DNA from: Paracoccaceae bacterium
GTDB lineage: Bacteria > Pseudomonadota > Alphaproteobacteria > Rhodobacterales > Rhodobacteraceae
Reading direction: 5' to 3'
Length of the DNA stretch: 64,000 bases
Assembly (NCBI GenBank): GCA_030758115.1
Contig: JANREX010000060.1
Span: 62,001-126,000 of the forward strand
The notes below the pieces were generated by a model. It worked only from the letters and a program-made list of their open reading frames with translations, did not search any database and was not told where the DNA came from. The translations under genes and the position numbers were made by a program. Shown one piece after another: positions 9,625 through 18,912 of this stretch (within the stretch, counting starts at the first letter, position 1; every line of letters starts with the position of its first letter).

Positions 9625-9656
9625 ATAAGACCAGTTTACCTGCCAGTTAAGTCCAG
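9625..9656 (-). promoter_or_regulatory. Candidate TauR operator in the ABM-tauR divergent intergenic region
   Basis: On the minus strand: CTGGACTTAA (9656-9647) N12 CTGGTCTTAT (9634-9625). Confidence 0.7.
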
Positions 9657-9664
9657 CATAGAGT

Positions 9665-11152
9665 ATGTGTATGGTCATACCGGTCGAAACCTTTTTCCTG
9701 GATCAGGCGTCCCAGGGCACATTGCAGGCGCGCATCCAGCAGATGATCGCGGGCGGCATCCTGTCCGGACGGTTCCGGCGCGGGGAAAAGCTGCCCTCGA
9801 CCCGCCGACTGGCCGCGCATCTGGGCATCAGCCGGATCACCGTGACACTGGCCTATACCGAATTGCTGGCCAATGACTACCTGGCGGCTAAAGGTCGATC
9901 CGGTTATTTCGTGTCAGACAATGCGCCGGAACCCCCGCCGTCGCCAGCCGCGCCCAGCCGCAGCGAAAGCGTGGACTGGGCCCGCGCCATAGGGCAGCGA
10001 TTCACCGGCGGCTCTACCCCTGTGAAACCGCAGGACTGGGCCAGCTTTCGCTATCCATTCATTTATGGTCAGGCGGACCCCTCGCTATTCGACCATGCCA
10101 ACTGGCGGCTTTGCGCCCTGCAAGCCCTGGGCGCGCGGGACTTCACGGCGCTGACCACGGATTACTATGATCAGGACGATCCCAAGCTGGTGGAATTCAT
10201 CGCCCGCCACACCCTGCCCCGCCGGGGGATCGTGGCGCGGCCGTCTGAAATCCTGGTGACACTGGGCGCACAAAACGCCTTGTGGCTGACGGCGCAGGTG
10301 CTGCTGACCCAGCGGCGCCTGGCCGCGATCGAAAACCCCTGCTACCACGCGCTGCGCGATATCCTGACGCAATCGCGCTGTCGCCTGGCCCCTGTCGCGG
10401 TCGATGCCGATGGTTTGCCCCCCGATGCGATCCCGGATGGCACGGATGTCATCTTCACCACACCCAGTCACCAGTGCCCCACCTCCGCCACCATGCCCAT
10501 GGCGCGCCGCACCGCTTTGCTGGAGCGTGCCCGCGCGCTGGATGCGATCATCGTCGAGGATGATTACGAGTTCGAGATGTCCTATCTTTCGCCGCCCTCG
10601 CCCGCGCTGAAATCCCTCGATGGGGAAGGGCGCGTGATCTATGTCGGCAGTTTCTCGAAGTCGCTGTTTCCCGGTCTCAGGCTGGGCTACCTCGTCGGGT
10701 CCGAGGCCTTCATCCGCGAGGCGCGCGCCCTGCGCGCCAGCGTGCTGCGTCACCCGCCCGGCCATATTCAGCGCACGGCCGCCTATTTCCTGTCACTGGG
10801 TCACTACGATGCGCAGATCCGCCGCATGGCCCGCACCCTTGCCGAACGCCGCAAGGTCCTGGAAGAGGCGATCCAGCGCCAGGGCCTGACGATCGCAGGG
10901 CGTGGCACCTTCGGAGGCTCCAGCATCTGGATGCGTGCGCCCGAAGGGGTCGATACGGGGCAGGTCGCCATCGACCTGCGGCACGCAGGCGTTCTGATCG
11001 AACCCGGCGCGCCCTTCTTCGCCGACGCCGTCCCGCCGACACAATTCTACCGGCTGGCCTATTCCTCGATCCCGGCGGCACGGATCGGCGAGGGTGTACG
11101 CCTTGTCGCGACTGCAATGCAGAATGCGGCCCGGCACCCAACCTGGACCTAA
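9665..11152 (+). CDS. tauR: MocR-type GntR/aminotransferase regulator TauR
   Basis: GntR wHTH 'RRGEKLPSTRRLAAHLGISRITVTLAYTELLANDYL' fused to aminotransferase-like domain with PLP Lys 'GSFSKSLFPGLRLGY'; between tpa and xsc. Start could also be 9671. Confidence 0.9.
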   Translation: MCMVIPVETFFLDQASQGTLQARIQQMIAGGILSGRFRRGEKLPSTRRLAAHLGISRITVTLAYTELLANDYLAAKGRSGYFVSDNAPEPPPSPAAPSRSESVDWARAIGQRFTGGSTPVKPQDWASFRYPFIYGQADPSLFDHANWRLCALQALGARDFTALTTDYYDQDDPKLVEFIARHTLPRRGIVARPSEILVTLGAQNALWLTAQVLLTQRRLAAIENPCYHALRDILTQSRCRLAPVAVDADGLPPDAIPDGTDVIFTTPSHQCPTSATMPMARRTALLERARALDAIIVEDDYEFEMSYLSPPSPALKSLDGEGRVIYVGSFSKSLFPGLRLGYLVGSEAFIREARALRASVLRHPPGHIQRTAAYFLSLGHYDAQIRRMARTLAERRKVLEEAIQRQGLTIAGRGTFGGSSIWMRAPEGVDTGQVAIDLRHAGVLIEPGAPFFADAVPPTQFYRLAYSSIPAARIGEGVRLVATAMQNAARHPTWT

Positions 11153-11175
11153 CTGCCGATCTCAACTGGCCCTAT
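11143..11175 (+). promoter_or_regulatory. Candidate TauR operator upstream of xsc, overlapping the tauR stop codon
   Basis: CTGGACCTAA (11143-11152) N13 CTGGCCCTAT (11166-11175). Confidence 0.75.
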
Positions 11176-11248
11176 TGCCACCTTTGCCTGCCGCCTAATC
11201 TTACCCAAAGGCCCGCTGTGGCCCCTTTCCCATGACCGGAGCAGTTCC

Positions 11249-13027
11249 ATGAAGATGACAACCGAAGAAGCTTTCGTGAAAACCCTGCAAATGCATGGGA
11301 TCGAACATGCCTTCGGCATTATCGGTTCGGCCTTCATGCCGATTTCGGATCTGTTCCCGCGCGCGGGAATCACCTTCTGGGATTGCGCGCATGAAGGATC
11401 GGGCGGGATGATGGCCGATGGCTACACCCGCGCCACCGGCAAGATGTCGATGATGATCGCCCAGAACGGCCCCGGCATCACCAATTTCGTCACCGCCGTG
11501 AAAACCGCCTATTGGAACCATACGCCCTTGCTGCTGGTGACCCCGCAGGCCGCCAACAAGACGATCGGCATGGGTGGCTTCCAGGAGGTCGAACAGATGG
11601 CCCTGTTCAAGGACATGGTCGCCTATCAGGAAGAGGTGCGCGACCCCTCGCGCGTGGCCGAGGTGTTGAACCGCGTGATCCTGAACGCGCGGCGCATGTC
11701 GGCGCCTGCCCAGATCAACATGCCGCGCGACTACTGGACCCAGGTGATCGATATCGACCTGCCCGAAATGGTCACGTTCGAGCGTCCCGGCGGCGGCGAA
11801 GATGCCGTGCAACGCGCCGCCGACCTGCTGTCCAGCGCGCGTTTTCCCGTGATCCTGAACGGTGCGGGCGTGGTGCTGGCAGGGGCGATCCCCGCCTCCA
11901 TGGCGCTGGCGGAACGCCTCGATGCGCCGGTCTGCGTGGGCTATCAGCATAATGACGCCTTCCCCGGTTCGCATCCGCTGTTCGCCGGCCCGCTGGGCTA
12001 CAACGGCTCCAAGGCCGGCATGGAACTGATCGCCAAGGCCGATGTGGTGCTTTGCCTTGGTACGCGCCTCAACCCCTTCTCGACATTGCCGGGCTACGGG
12101 ATCGACTACTGGCCCAAGGATGCGAAAATCATCCAGGTCGACATCAATCCCGACCGGATCGGCCTGACCAAGAAGGTCAGCGTCGGAATCGTGGGGGACG
12201 CGAAGAAGGTCGCGGCCTCGATCCTTGAAAAGCTTGCCCCGGCTGCGGGCGACGAAGGACGCGCCGATCGCAAGGCGCTGATCGCGCAGACCAAGTCGCA
12301 ATGGGCGCAGCAACTGTCCTCGATGGATCACGAGGACGATGATCCCGGCACCACCTGGAACCAGCGCGCCCGCGCCGACAAGCCGGATTGGATGAGCCCC
12401 CGCATGGCCTGGCGCGCGATTCAGTCGGCGCTGCCCCGCGAGGCGATCATCAGCAGCGACATCGGCAACAACTGCGCCATCGGCAACGCCTATCCTGCCT
12501 TCGAGGAAGGTCGCAAATACCTTGCACCCGGCCTCTTCGGTCCCTGCGGCTATGGCCTGCCCTCGATCATCGGCGCCAAGATCGGCTGCCCCGATACCCC
12601 TGTCGTGGGCTTTGCGGGCGATGGCGCCTTCGGCATCGCCGTGACCGAACTGACGGCCATCGGCCGCCCGGAATGGCCCGCCATCACCATGGTGGTTTTC
12701 CGCAACTACCAGTGGGGCGCGGAAAAGCGCAATTCGACCCTGTGGTATGATGACAATTTCGTCGGCACCGAACTGGATGACGGCGTCAGCTATGCCGGCA
12801 TCGCGCAGGCCTGCGGCTTGCAGGGCGTACAGGCGAAAACCATGGACGAACTGCGCGCCGCGCTGTCGCGCGCGATCGAGGACCAGATGCAGCATGGCAA
12901 GACCACGTTGATCGAGGCGCTGATCAACCAGGAACTGGGCGAACCCTTCCGCCGCGACGCAATGAAGAAACCGGTCCCGGTGGCCGGCATTTCGGTCGCC
13001 GACATGCGGCCGCAGCAGCCCGCCTGA
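11249..13027 (+). CDS. xsc: Sulfoacetaldehyde acetyltransferase Xsc
   Basis: ThDP enzyme 'MKMTTEEAFVKTLQMHGIEHAFGIIGSAFMPISDLFPRAGITFWDCAHEGSGGMMADGYTRATGKMSMMIAQNGPGITNF'; ThDP motif 'GDGAFGIAVTE'; taurine context. Confidence 0.96.
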   Translation: MKMTTEEAFVKTLQMHGIEHAFGIIGSAFMPISDLFPRAGITFWDCAHEGSGGMMADGYTRATGKMSMMIAQNGPGITNFVTAVKTAYWNHTPLLLVTPQAANKTIGMGGFQEVEQMALFKDMVAYQEEVRDPSRVAEVLNRVILNARRMSAPAQINMPRDYWTQVIDIDLPEMVTFERPGGGEDAVQRAADLLSSARFPVILNGAGVVLAGAIPASMALAERLDAPVCVGYQHNDAFPGSHPLFAGPLGYNGSKAGMELIAKADVVLCLGTRLNPFSTLPGYGIDYWPKDAKIIQVDINPDRIGLTKKVSVGIVGDAKKVAASILEKLAPAAGDEGRADRKALIAQTKSQWAQQLSSMDHEDDDPGTTWNQRARADKPDWMSPRMAWRAIQSALPREAIISSDIGNNCAIGNAYPAFEEGRKYLAPGLFGPCGYGLPSIIGAKIGCPDTPVVGFAGDGAFGIAVTELTAIGRPEWPAITMVVFRNYQWGAEKRNSTLWYDDNFVGTELDDGVSYAGIAQACGLQGVQAKTMDELRAALSRAIEDQMQHGKTTLIEALINQELGEPFRRDAMKKPVPVAGISVADMRPQQPA

Positions 13028-13058
13028 TCCCCGGTGCCGGGCCCGGACGCAACCGCGC

Positions 13059-13095
13059 TTCTTCTTGCTGCAAATATCCCCGCCGGAGGCATCCC
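13059..13095. repeat. Short intergenic repeat (copy A)
   Basis: CTTCTTCTTGCTGCAAATATCCCCGCCGGAGGCATCC; shares TTCTTCTTG...AATATCCCCGCCGGAGGCATCC with 6258-6292. Confidence 0.8.
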
Positions 13096-13188
13096 CGGCG
13101 GGCCACTCGCGCTTGCGTCATCAAAGGGGCGGAACGCTTGTCCTGAGCGCTTGCCTAAATCGCGAAGCCATGCTCGATTGAGCCTGTC

Positions 13189-14127
13189 ATGAGAGAACCT
13201 TTTCCCTTCCTGTCCGCAGTTACGGCTGATGCCCCACGCCGCCTTCTGGATCAGGCGCGCGGGCTGCCCGTGCCGCGCGTGGCCCTGGTCAATGCGGGCA
13301 GCGTGAACGCCCTTGAAGGCATCCGCGAAGCCTGTGAGGCGGGCCTCGCCCATCCCGTGCTGATCGGCGACGCCCCCAAGATCCGGCAAGTGGCAGAACA
13401 GATCGGTTGGGATATCGCCGCGCTGCGCCTGATCCACGCCCCCGGACCGGCGGCAGGCCAGCAGGCCGCCGAACTGGCCCGCAAGGGCGAGGTGGATGCG
13501 ATCATGAAAGGCCAGGTGCACACATCGGTGTTCCTCAAAAGCCTGCTGCCGCGCGCGGCCGGGCTGCGCGATGCCGATACACGCTGTGGCCATGTGTTCC
13601 ACATCACCGCCCCCCATTCCGATCGTCCGCTGCTGCTGACCGATGGCGCGCTGAACGTGGACCCCGACATTCCGACACGGCAGGCCTGCCTGACCCATGC
13701 GGTGCGCCTGGCGCAGCAACTGGGGATCGAGCGGCCCAAGGCGGGCATCCTGTCGGCCAATGAAGACCCGCTGCCATCACTGCAAAACTCGATGGATGCC
13801 GCCGTGATCGCGGCCTGGGCCAAGACCGCCCTGCCGCAAGCCGAGGTGGCTGGCCCCATGGCGCTGGACCTTATCTTTTCGGCCGAGGCGGCGGCGGCCA
13901 AGAACTACATCTCGCCGGTAGCAGGAGATGCCGACATCATCCTGACGCCCAACATCACGACAGGCAACGCGCTGTTCAAACTGATGTCGCTGGGCATGGG
14001 CTGCTGTGCGGCGGGGCTTGTCCTGGGGGCCAAGGTGCCGATCCTGCTGACCTCTCGTGCGCAGGGCGCACCGGCGCGCATCGCCTCTGCTGCGCTGGGT
14101 GTGATCGCGGCGGGGGTGCGCCCATGA
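13189..14127 (+). CDS. pta: Phosphate acetyltransferase (phosphate acetyl/butyryltransferase family)
   Basis: 'RVALVNAGSVNALEGIREACEAGLAHPVLIGD', 'VDAIMKGQVHTSVFLKSLLP', 'TPNITTGNALFKLM'; downstream of xsc. Confidence 0.9.
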   Translation: MREPFPFLSAVTADAPRRLLDQARGLPVPRVALVNAGSVNALEGIREACEAGLAHPVLIGDAPKIRQVAEQIGWDIAALRLIHAPGPAAGQQAAELARKGEVDAIMKGQVHTSVFLKSLLPRAAGLRDADTRCGHVFHITAPHSDRPLLLTDGALNVDPDIPTRQACLTHAVRLAQQLGIERPKAGILSANEDPLPSLQNSMDAAVIAAWAKTALPQAEVAGPMALDLIFSAEAAAAKNYISPVAGDADIILTPNITTGNALFKLMSLGMGCCAAGLVLGAKVPILLTSRAQGAPARIASAALGVIAAGVRP

Positions 14128-15191
14128 TCCTCGTGGTCAATGCCGGTTCCAGCTCGATCAAGATCGAAGTGTTCGATCACGCGCTCGGCTCGGTGGTCGA
14201 GGGTGCGGTCTCCGAGATCGGCGGCAAGGCCCGGATCAGCATCGCAGGGCAACGGCAAGAGGTCGAGGCTGCGGATCATGCGGCAGCCCTGTCGCATCTT
14301 CTGGATGCGTTGGCGGCCAGGGGCATCACCCTGGACCGGCTGACGGCTGCGGCCCATCGGATCGTGCACGGGGGCGCGCATCTGACCGCGCCCGCCCGCC
14401 TGACCCCTGCTATCCTGACGCAGATCGCCGCCTGCAACGCGCTGGCCCCGCTGCACAACCCGCATAACCTGTCGGGCATCCACGCCCTTGGCCGTCTTGC
14501 GCCCGATTTGCCGCAATTCGGCAGTTTCGACACCGCCTTTCATGCGACCAATCCCGAGGTTGCCGTGACCTATGCGATCCCGCAGGCCGAACGCGACAAG
14601 GGCATCCGGCGCTATGGTTTCCACGGCCTCAGCTATGCCGGGCTGGTCGAGGCCCTGCGCCCCGATCTGCCGCGCCGCCTGCTGGCCTTGCACCTTGGCA
14701 ACGGGGCCAGCCTCTGCGCGATCCTCGAGGGGCGCTCGGTTGCCACCTCGATGGGGTATTCGCCGCTGGAAGGTTTGGTGATGGGCAGCCGCGCGGGCAG
14801 CATCGACGGCATGGCAGTGCTGCGGATCGCCGCTGATCACGGCATAGACGGTGCGACCCATCTGTTGAATCAGGGCAGCGGTCTGCGCGCCCTTGGGGGA
14901 ACCAATGACATGGCGCAGCTTCTGGCGACCGACACGGCCGAGGCGCGCTTTGCCGTCGATCATTTCTGCTATTGGGCAGCGCGCCATGCAGGGTCCGCCA
15001 TTGTCGCCATGGGCGGGTTGGATGCCATCGCCTTTACCGGCGGGATCGGCGAGAATGCAGCGCCCGTGCGGGACGGTATCCTTGCACATCTGGCCTGCTT
15101 TGGCGCGGTACCCGTGCATGTTGTTCCCGCGGATGAGGAGCGTCAGATCGCCCGCGACGCCCTGTCCCTGATGCAGAAGGACGCCGCATGA
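14124..15191 (+). CDS. ackA: Acetate kinase (acetate/propionate family kinase)
   Basis: 'MILVVNAGSSSIKIEVF', 'RYGFHGLSYAGLV', 'HLGNGASLCAI', 'SMGYSPLEGLVMGSRAGSID', 'FTGGIGENAAPVR'; ATGA overlap with pta. Confidence 0.93.
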   Translation: MILVVNAGSSSIKIEVFDHALGSVVEGAVSEIGGKARISIAGQRQEVEAADHAAALSHLLDALAARGITLDRLTAAAHRIVHGGAHLTAPARLTPAILTQIAACNALAPLHNPHNLSGIHALGRLAPDLPQFGSFDTAFHATNPEVAVTYAIPQAERDKGIRRYGFHGLSYAGLVEALRPDLPRRLLALHLGNGASLCAILEGRSVATSMGYSPLEGLVMGSRAGSIDGMAVLRIAADHGIDGATHLLNQGSGLRALGGTNDMAQLLATDTAEARFAVDHFCYWAARHAGSAIVAMGGLDAIAFTGGIGENAAPVRDGILAHLACFGAVPVHVVPADEERQIARDALSLMQKDAA

Positions 15192-18010
15192 CCCAACCGC
15201 ATCTGGATACCTCGCCGCCCGTATCGGACGAGATCCGCAAGACGACATGCTACATGTGCGCCTGCCGCTGCGGGATCAACGTGCATATGAAAGGGGGCAA
15301 GGTCGCCTATATCGAAGGCAACCGCGATCACCCGGTCAACAAGGGTGTTCTTTGCGCCAAGGGATCGGCGGGGATCATGCAGGTCAATGCCCCCTCGCGC
15401 CTGCGTGCGCCCCTGAAACGTGTGGGTCCACGCGGGTCGGGCGAGTTCGAGGAAATCAGCTGGGACGAGGCGCTGACACTGGCCACCTCGTGGTTGAAGC
15501 CGCTGCGCGACACCGCGCCGGAAAAGCTTGCGTTCTTTACCGGGCGGGACCAGTCACAAAGCTTTACCGGATGGTGGGCGCAGCAATTCGGAACGCCGAA
15601 TTTCGCGGCCCATGGCGGGTTTTGCAGCGTCAACATGGCAGCCGCCGGCATCTACACGATGGGCGGCGCCTTCTGGGAGTTCGGCCAGCCCGACTGGGAT
15701 CATACCAAGCTGTTCATCCTGTTCGGCGTGGCCGAGGATCATGACAGCAACCCGATCAAGATGGGGATCGGCCGGATCAAGGCGCGCGGTGCAAGGGTCA
15801 TCGGCGTCAACCCGATCCGGTCCGGCTACAACGCGGTGGCCGATGACTGGCTTGGCATCACGCCGGGCACCGATGGCCTGCTGATCCTGTCGCTGGTGCA
15901 TGAATTGCTGCGCGCGGGCAAGATCGACCTGGATTACCTGTCGCGCTACACCAATGCGCCGGTGCTGGTGAATGGCGATCCGAAATCGCCCGAGCATGGC
16001 CTGTTCCTGCGCGATGAGGCGGGCAAGCCCCTGGTGATCGACCGCGTGACCGGCAAGTTGACGCCGTTCGACCAACCCGGCGTGCGCCCCGATCTGGCCG
16101 CCTCGCATCGGCATGCAGGCGTGACGCATCGCCCGGTGATGCATCTGCTGGCCGAACGCTATCTCGATGCGCAATACGCGCCCGAAGCGGTTGCAGGTCG
16201 CACCGGCATTCCCGCCGCCAAGATCCGCGCGCTTGCGGCGGAAATTGCGCGCGTCGCCTTCGACGACCCCGTGACGCTTGATCGGGAATGGACCGATTTC
16301 CGCGGCGAGACGCATCAGACCATGGTGGGTCGCCCCGTCGCCTTTCACGCCATGCGCGGGATCTCGGCCCATTCGAACGGCTTCCAGACCGCCCGCGCGC
16401 TGCATGTCCTGCAGATCCTGTTGGGGGCGGTGGAAACGCCGGGCGGCATGCGGTTCAAGCCGCCCTACCCCAAGCCCGCAACAGCCCATCCCAAGCCACA
16501 TTGCAAGGTGACCCCCGGCGCGCCGCTGGATGGCCCGCATCTGGGCTATGTGCAGGGGCCGGACGATCTGTGCCTGCGTGACGACGGCAGCCCCGCCCGC
16601 ATCGACAAGGCCTTCACATGGGAGAACCCGATGTCGGCCCATGGGTTGATGCATATGGTCATCAGCAATGCCCATGCGGGCGATCCCTACAGGATCGACA
16701 CGCTGTTCATGTATATGGCCAACATGTCGTGGAATTCGTCGATGAATACCGGCGGCGTGATGCAGATGCTGACCGATACCGATGAAAACGGCGATTACGT
16801 GATCCCGCGCATCATCTATTCGGATGCGTATAGTTCCGAAATGGTGGCCTATGCCGACCTGATCCTGCCCGATACCACCTATCTTGAGCGGCATGACTGC
16901 ATCAGCCTGCTGGACCGCCCCATCGCCGAGGCCGACGGCGCCGCCGACGCGATCCGCTGGCCCGTGATCGAACCGGATCGGGATGTGCGGGGGTTCCAGT
17001 CCGTGCTGCTGGATCTTGGTGCGCGACTGGGCCTGCCGGGCATGGTGCAACCGGACGGCAGCCCGACCTATGCCGACTATGCCGATTACATGGTCAACCA
17101 TCAACGCAAGCCGGGCATCGGCCCCTTGGCGGGATGGCGGACGGGTGAAAAGGGCCTGACCCACGGGCGCGGCGGCCCCAATGCCGCGCAGCTGGACGCA
17201 TATATTGCCAACGGGGGCTTCTTCGTCGCGCATGTGCCGGAAGGTGCCAGCTATTTCAAACCCTGGAACCGCGCCTACCAGGACTGGGCCGTTCAGATGG
17301 GCTTCTACGACAGCCCGCAGCCCTATCTGTTCCAGCTCTATGTCGAGCCGCTGCGGCGGTTCCAACTGGCCGCCGAAGGGCATGGGCTGCGCCAGCCGCC
17401 CGACCACCTGCGCGAACGCATCAAGACCACGCTGGATCCGTTGCCGATCTGGTATGGCGCGCTTGAGGATGGGCATGCCGACCCCGAAGCCTTCCCGGTC
17501 CACGCCCTGACCCAGCGCCCGATGGCCATGTATCATTCATGGGGCACGCAGAATGCATGGCTGCGGCAGATCCACGGGGTGAACCCGCTTTACGTGCCGA
17601 CGGCGCTGTGGCGTCAGCATGGCTTTGTCGAAGGGGACTGGGCGCAGGTGACCTCGGCGCATGGGGTGATCACCGTGCCCGTGGCGCATATGGCGGCGCT
17701 GAACGCGAATACCGTCTGGACCTGGAACGCGATCGGCAAGCGCAAGGGCGCATGGGCGCTGGATGAAAAGGCGGCAGAGGCGGAAAAGGGGTTCTTGCTG
17801 AACCACCTGATACATGAATTGCTGCCGCCGCGCGGCGACGGCCTGCGCTGGTCGAATTCCGATCCGGTAACGGGACAAGCCGCCTGGTTCGACCTGCGCG
17901 TCAAGATCGAGAAGGTCGCCGCCCCCGCGCGCAGCCAACCGGCCTATCCACCGATCACATCGCCCGTGGGCCAAGGCCCCGCCACACTTGCCTGGAAGGT
18001 AGAGACATGA
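15188..18010 (+). CDS. soeA: Molybdopterin oxidoreductase, likely SoeA catalytic subunit of cytoplasmic sulfite dehydrogenase
   Basis: No Tat signal; [4Fe-4S] motif 'CYMCACRCGINVHMKGGKVAYIEGNRDHPVNKGVLCAKG'; molybdopterin domain; followed by FeS and NrfD/DmsC-like subunits; downstream of xsc-pta-ackA. Confidence 0.85.
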   Translation: MTQPHLDTSPPVSDEIRKTTCYMCACRCGINVHMKGGKVAYIEGNRDHPVNKGVLCAKGSAGIMQVNAPSRLRAPLKRVGPRGSGEFEEISWDEALTLATSWLKPLRDTAPEKLAFFTGRDQSQSFTGWWAQQFGTPNFAAHGGFCSVNMAAAGIYTMGGAFWEFGQPDWDHTKLFILFGVAEDHDSNPIKMGIGRIKARGARVIGVNPIRSGYNAVADDWLGITPGTDGLLILSLVHELLRAGKIDLDYLSRYTNAPVLVNGDPKSPEHGLFLRDEAGKPLVIDRVTGKLTPFDQPGVRPDLAASHRHAGVTHRPVMHLLAERYLDAQYAPEAVAGRTGIPAAKIRALAAEIARVAFDDPVTLDREWTDFRGETHQTMVGRPVAFHAMRGISAHSNGFQTARALHVLQILLGAVETPGGMRFKPPYPKPATAHPKPHCKVTPGAPLDGPHLGYVQGPDDLCLRDDGSPARIDKAFTWENPMSAHGLMHMVISNAHAGDPYRIDTLFMYMANMSWNSSMNTGGVMQMLTDTDENGDYVIPRIIYSDAYSSEMVAYADLILPDTTYLERHDCISLLDRPIAEADGAADAIRWPVIEPDRDVRGFQSVLLDLGARLGLPGMVQPDGSPTYADYADYMVNHQRKPGIGPLAGWRTGEKGLTHGRGGPNAAQLDAYIANGGFFVAHVPEGASYFKPWNRAYQDWAVQMGFYDSPQPYLFQLYVEPLRRFQLAAEGHGLRQPPDHLRERIKTTLDPLPIWYGALEDGHADPEAFPVHALTQRPMAMYHSWGTQNAWLRQIHGVNPLYVPTALWRQHGFVEGDWAQVTSAHGVITVPVAHMAALNANTVWTWNAIGKRKGAWALDEKAAEAEKGFLLNHLIHELLPPRGDGLRWSNSDPVTGQAAWFDLRVKIEKVAAPARSQPAYPPITSPVGQGPATLAWKVET

Positions 18011-18159
18011 CCCCGACGCAACGCACCCTTCTGGTGATTGCCGTCTTCGTGGCGCTGATCGTCGGCAGTTTCATCTGGTTCATCGCCACATGGGACCCAT
18101 CCAAGGAAGAACCGGTGACGCGCCTGCCCGCACAGACCACTTTGGAGTTTCTGGCATGA
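18007..18159 (+). CDS. 50-aa single-pass membrane microprotein between soeA and soeB
   Basis: MTPTQRTLLVIAVFVALIVGSFIWFIATWDPSKEEPVTRLPAQTTLEFLA*; ATGA overlaps with both soeA stop and soeB start; not in the supplied ORF track (below length cutoff). Confidence 0.8.
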   Translation: MTPTQRTLLVIAVFVALIVGSFIWFIATWDPSKEEPVTRLPAQTTLEFLA

Positions 18160-18911
18160 CGACCCTTCCGGACAGGACCGAACGCAAGCTGGGGCTTGTG
18201 ATCGATCTGGACACCTGCGTGGGCTGCCATGCCTGCGTCGTATCCTGCAAGGGATGGAATACCCAGAACTACGGCGCGCCCCTGTCGGATCAGGACCCCT
18301 ACGGCGCAGATCCATCCGGGACCTTCCTGAACCGCGTGCACAGCTACGAGGTGCAGCCCGAGGCCGGGGCCGCACAACTGGTGCATTTTCCGAAATCCTG
18401 CCTGCATTGCGACAACGCGCCTTGCGTGACGGTCTGCCCGACCGGGGCCAGCTACAAGCGGCGCGAGGACGGGATCGTTCTGGTGAACGAGGATGCCTGC
18501 ATTGGCTGCGGCCTCTGCGCCTGGGCCTGCCCCTATGGCGCGCGCGAGATGGACATGGCCGCCAAGGTCATGAAGAAATGCACCCTTTGCGTGGACCGCA
18601 TCTATAACGACAACCTGCCCGAGGTGGACCGCGTGCCCGCCTGCGTGCGCACATGCCCCAGCAATGCGCGGCATTTCGGGGATCTGTCAGACCCCGACAG
18701 CGACGTCAGCCAGCTTGTGGCCGCGCGCGGCGGCATGGACCTTATGCCCGAACAGGGCACCGCGCCGGTCAACAAATACCTGCCGCCACGCCCCAAGGAC
18801 CGGTTGGACCAGACCGGGGATATCGACGTTCTGGCGCCATTCCTGGCACCGGTGACAGACCAGCCCAAGGGCTTCCTGGGTTGGCTCGACAAAGCGCTGG
18901 ACAGGCTCTGA
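18156..18911 (+). CDS. soeB: 4Fe-4S ferredoxin-type subunit SoeB
   Basis: Start MTTLPDRTERKL; cysteine clusters 'CVGCHACVVSC', 'CLHCDNAPCVTVCPTG', 'CIGCGLCAWACPYG', 'CTLC...CVRTCP'. Confidence 0.88.
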   Translation: MTTLPDRTERKLGLVIDLDTCVGCHACVVSCKGWNTQNYGAPLSDQDPYGADPSGTFLNRVHSYEVQPEAGAAQLVHFPKSCLHCDNAPCVTVCPTGASYKRREDGIVLVNEDACIGCGLCAWACPYGAREMDMAAKVMKKCTLCVDRIYNDNLPEVDRVPACVRTCPSNARHFGDLSDPDSDVSQLVAARGGMDLMPEQGTAPVNKYLPPRPKDRLDQTGDIDVLAPFLAPVTDQPKGFLGWLDKALDRL

Positions 18912-18912
18912 C

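Noticed and set aside
18156-18911. ORF-track start of soeB at 18090
   Set aside because: The 18090 start overlaps the 50-aa microprotein out of frame; start at 18156 gives a conventional SoeB N-terminus and ATGA coupling.
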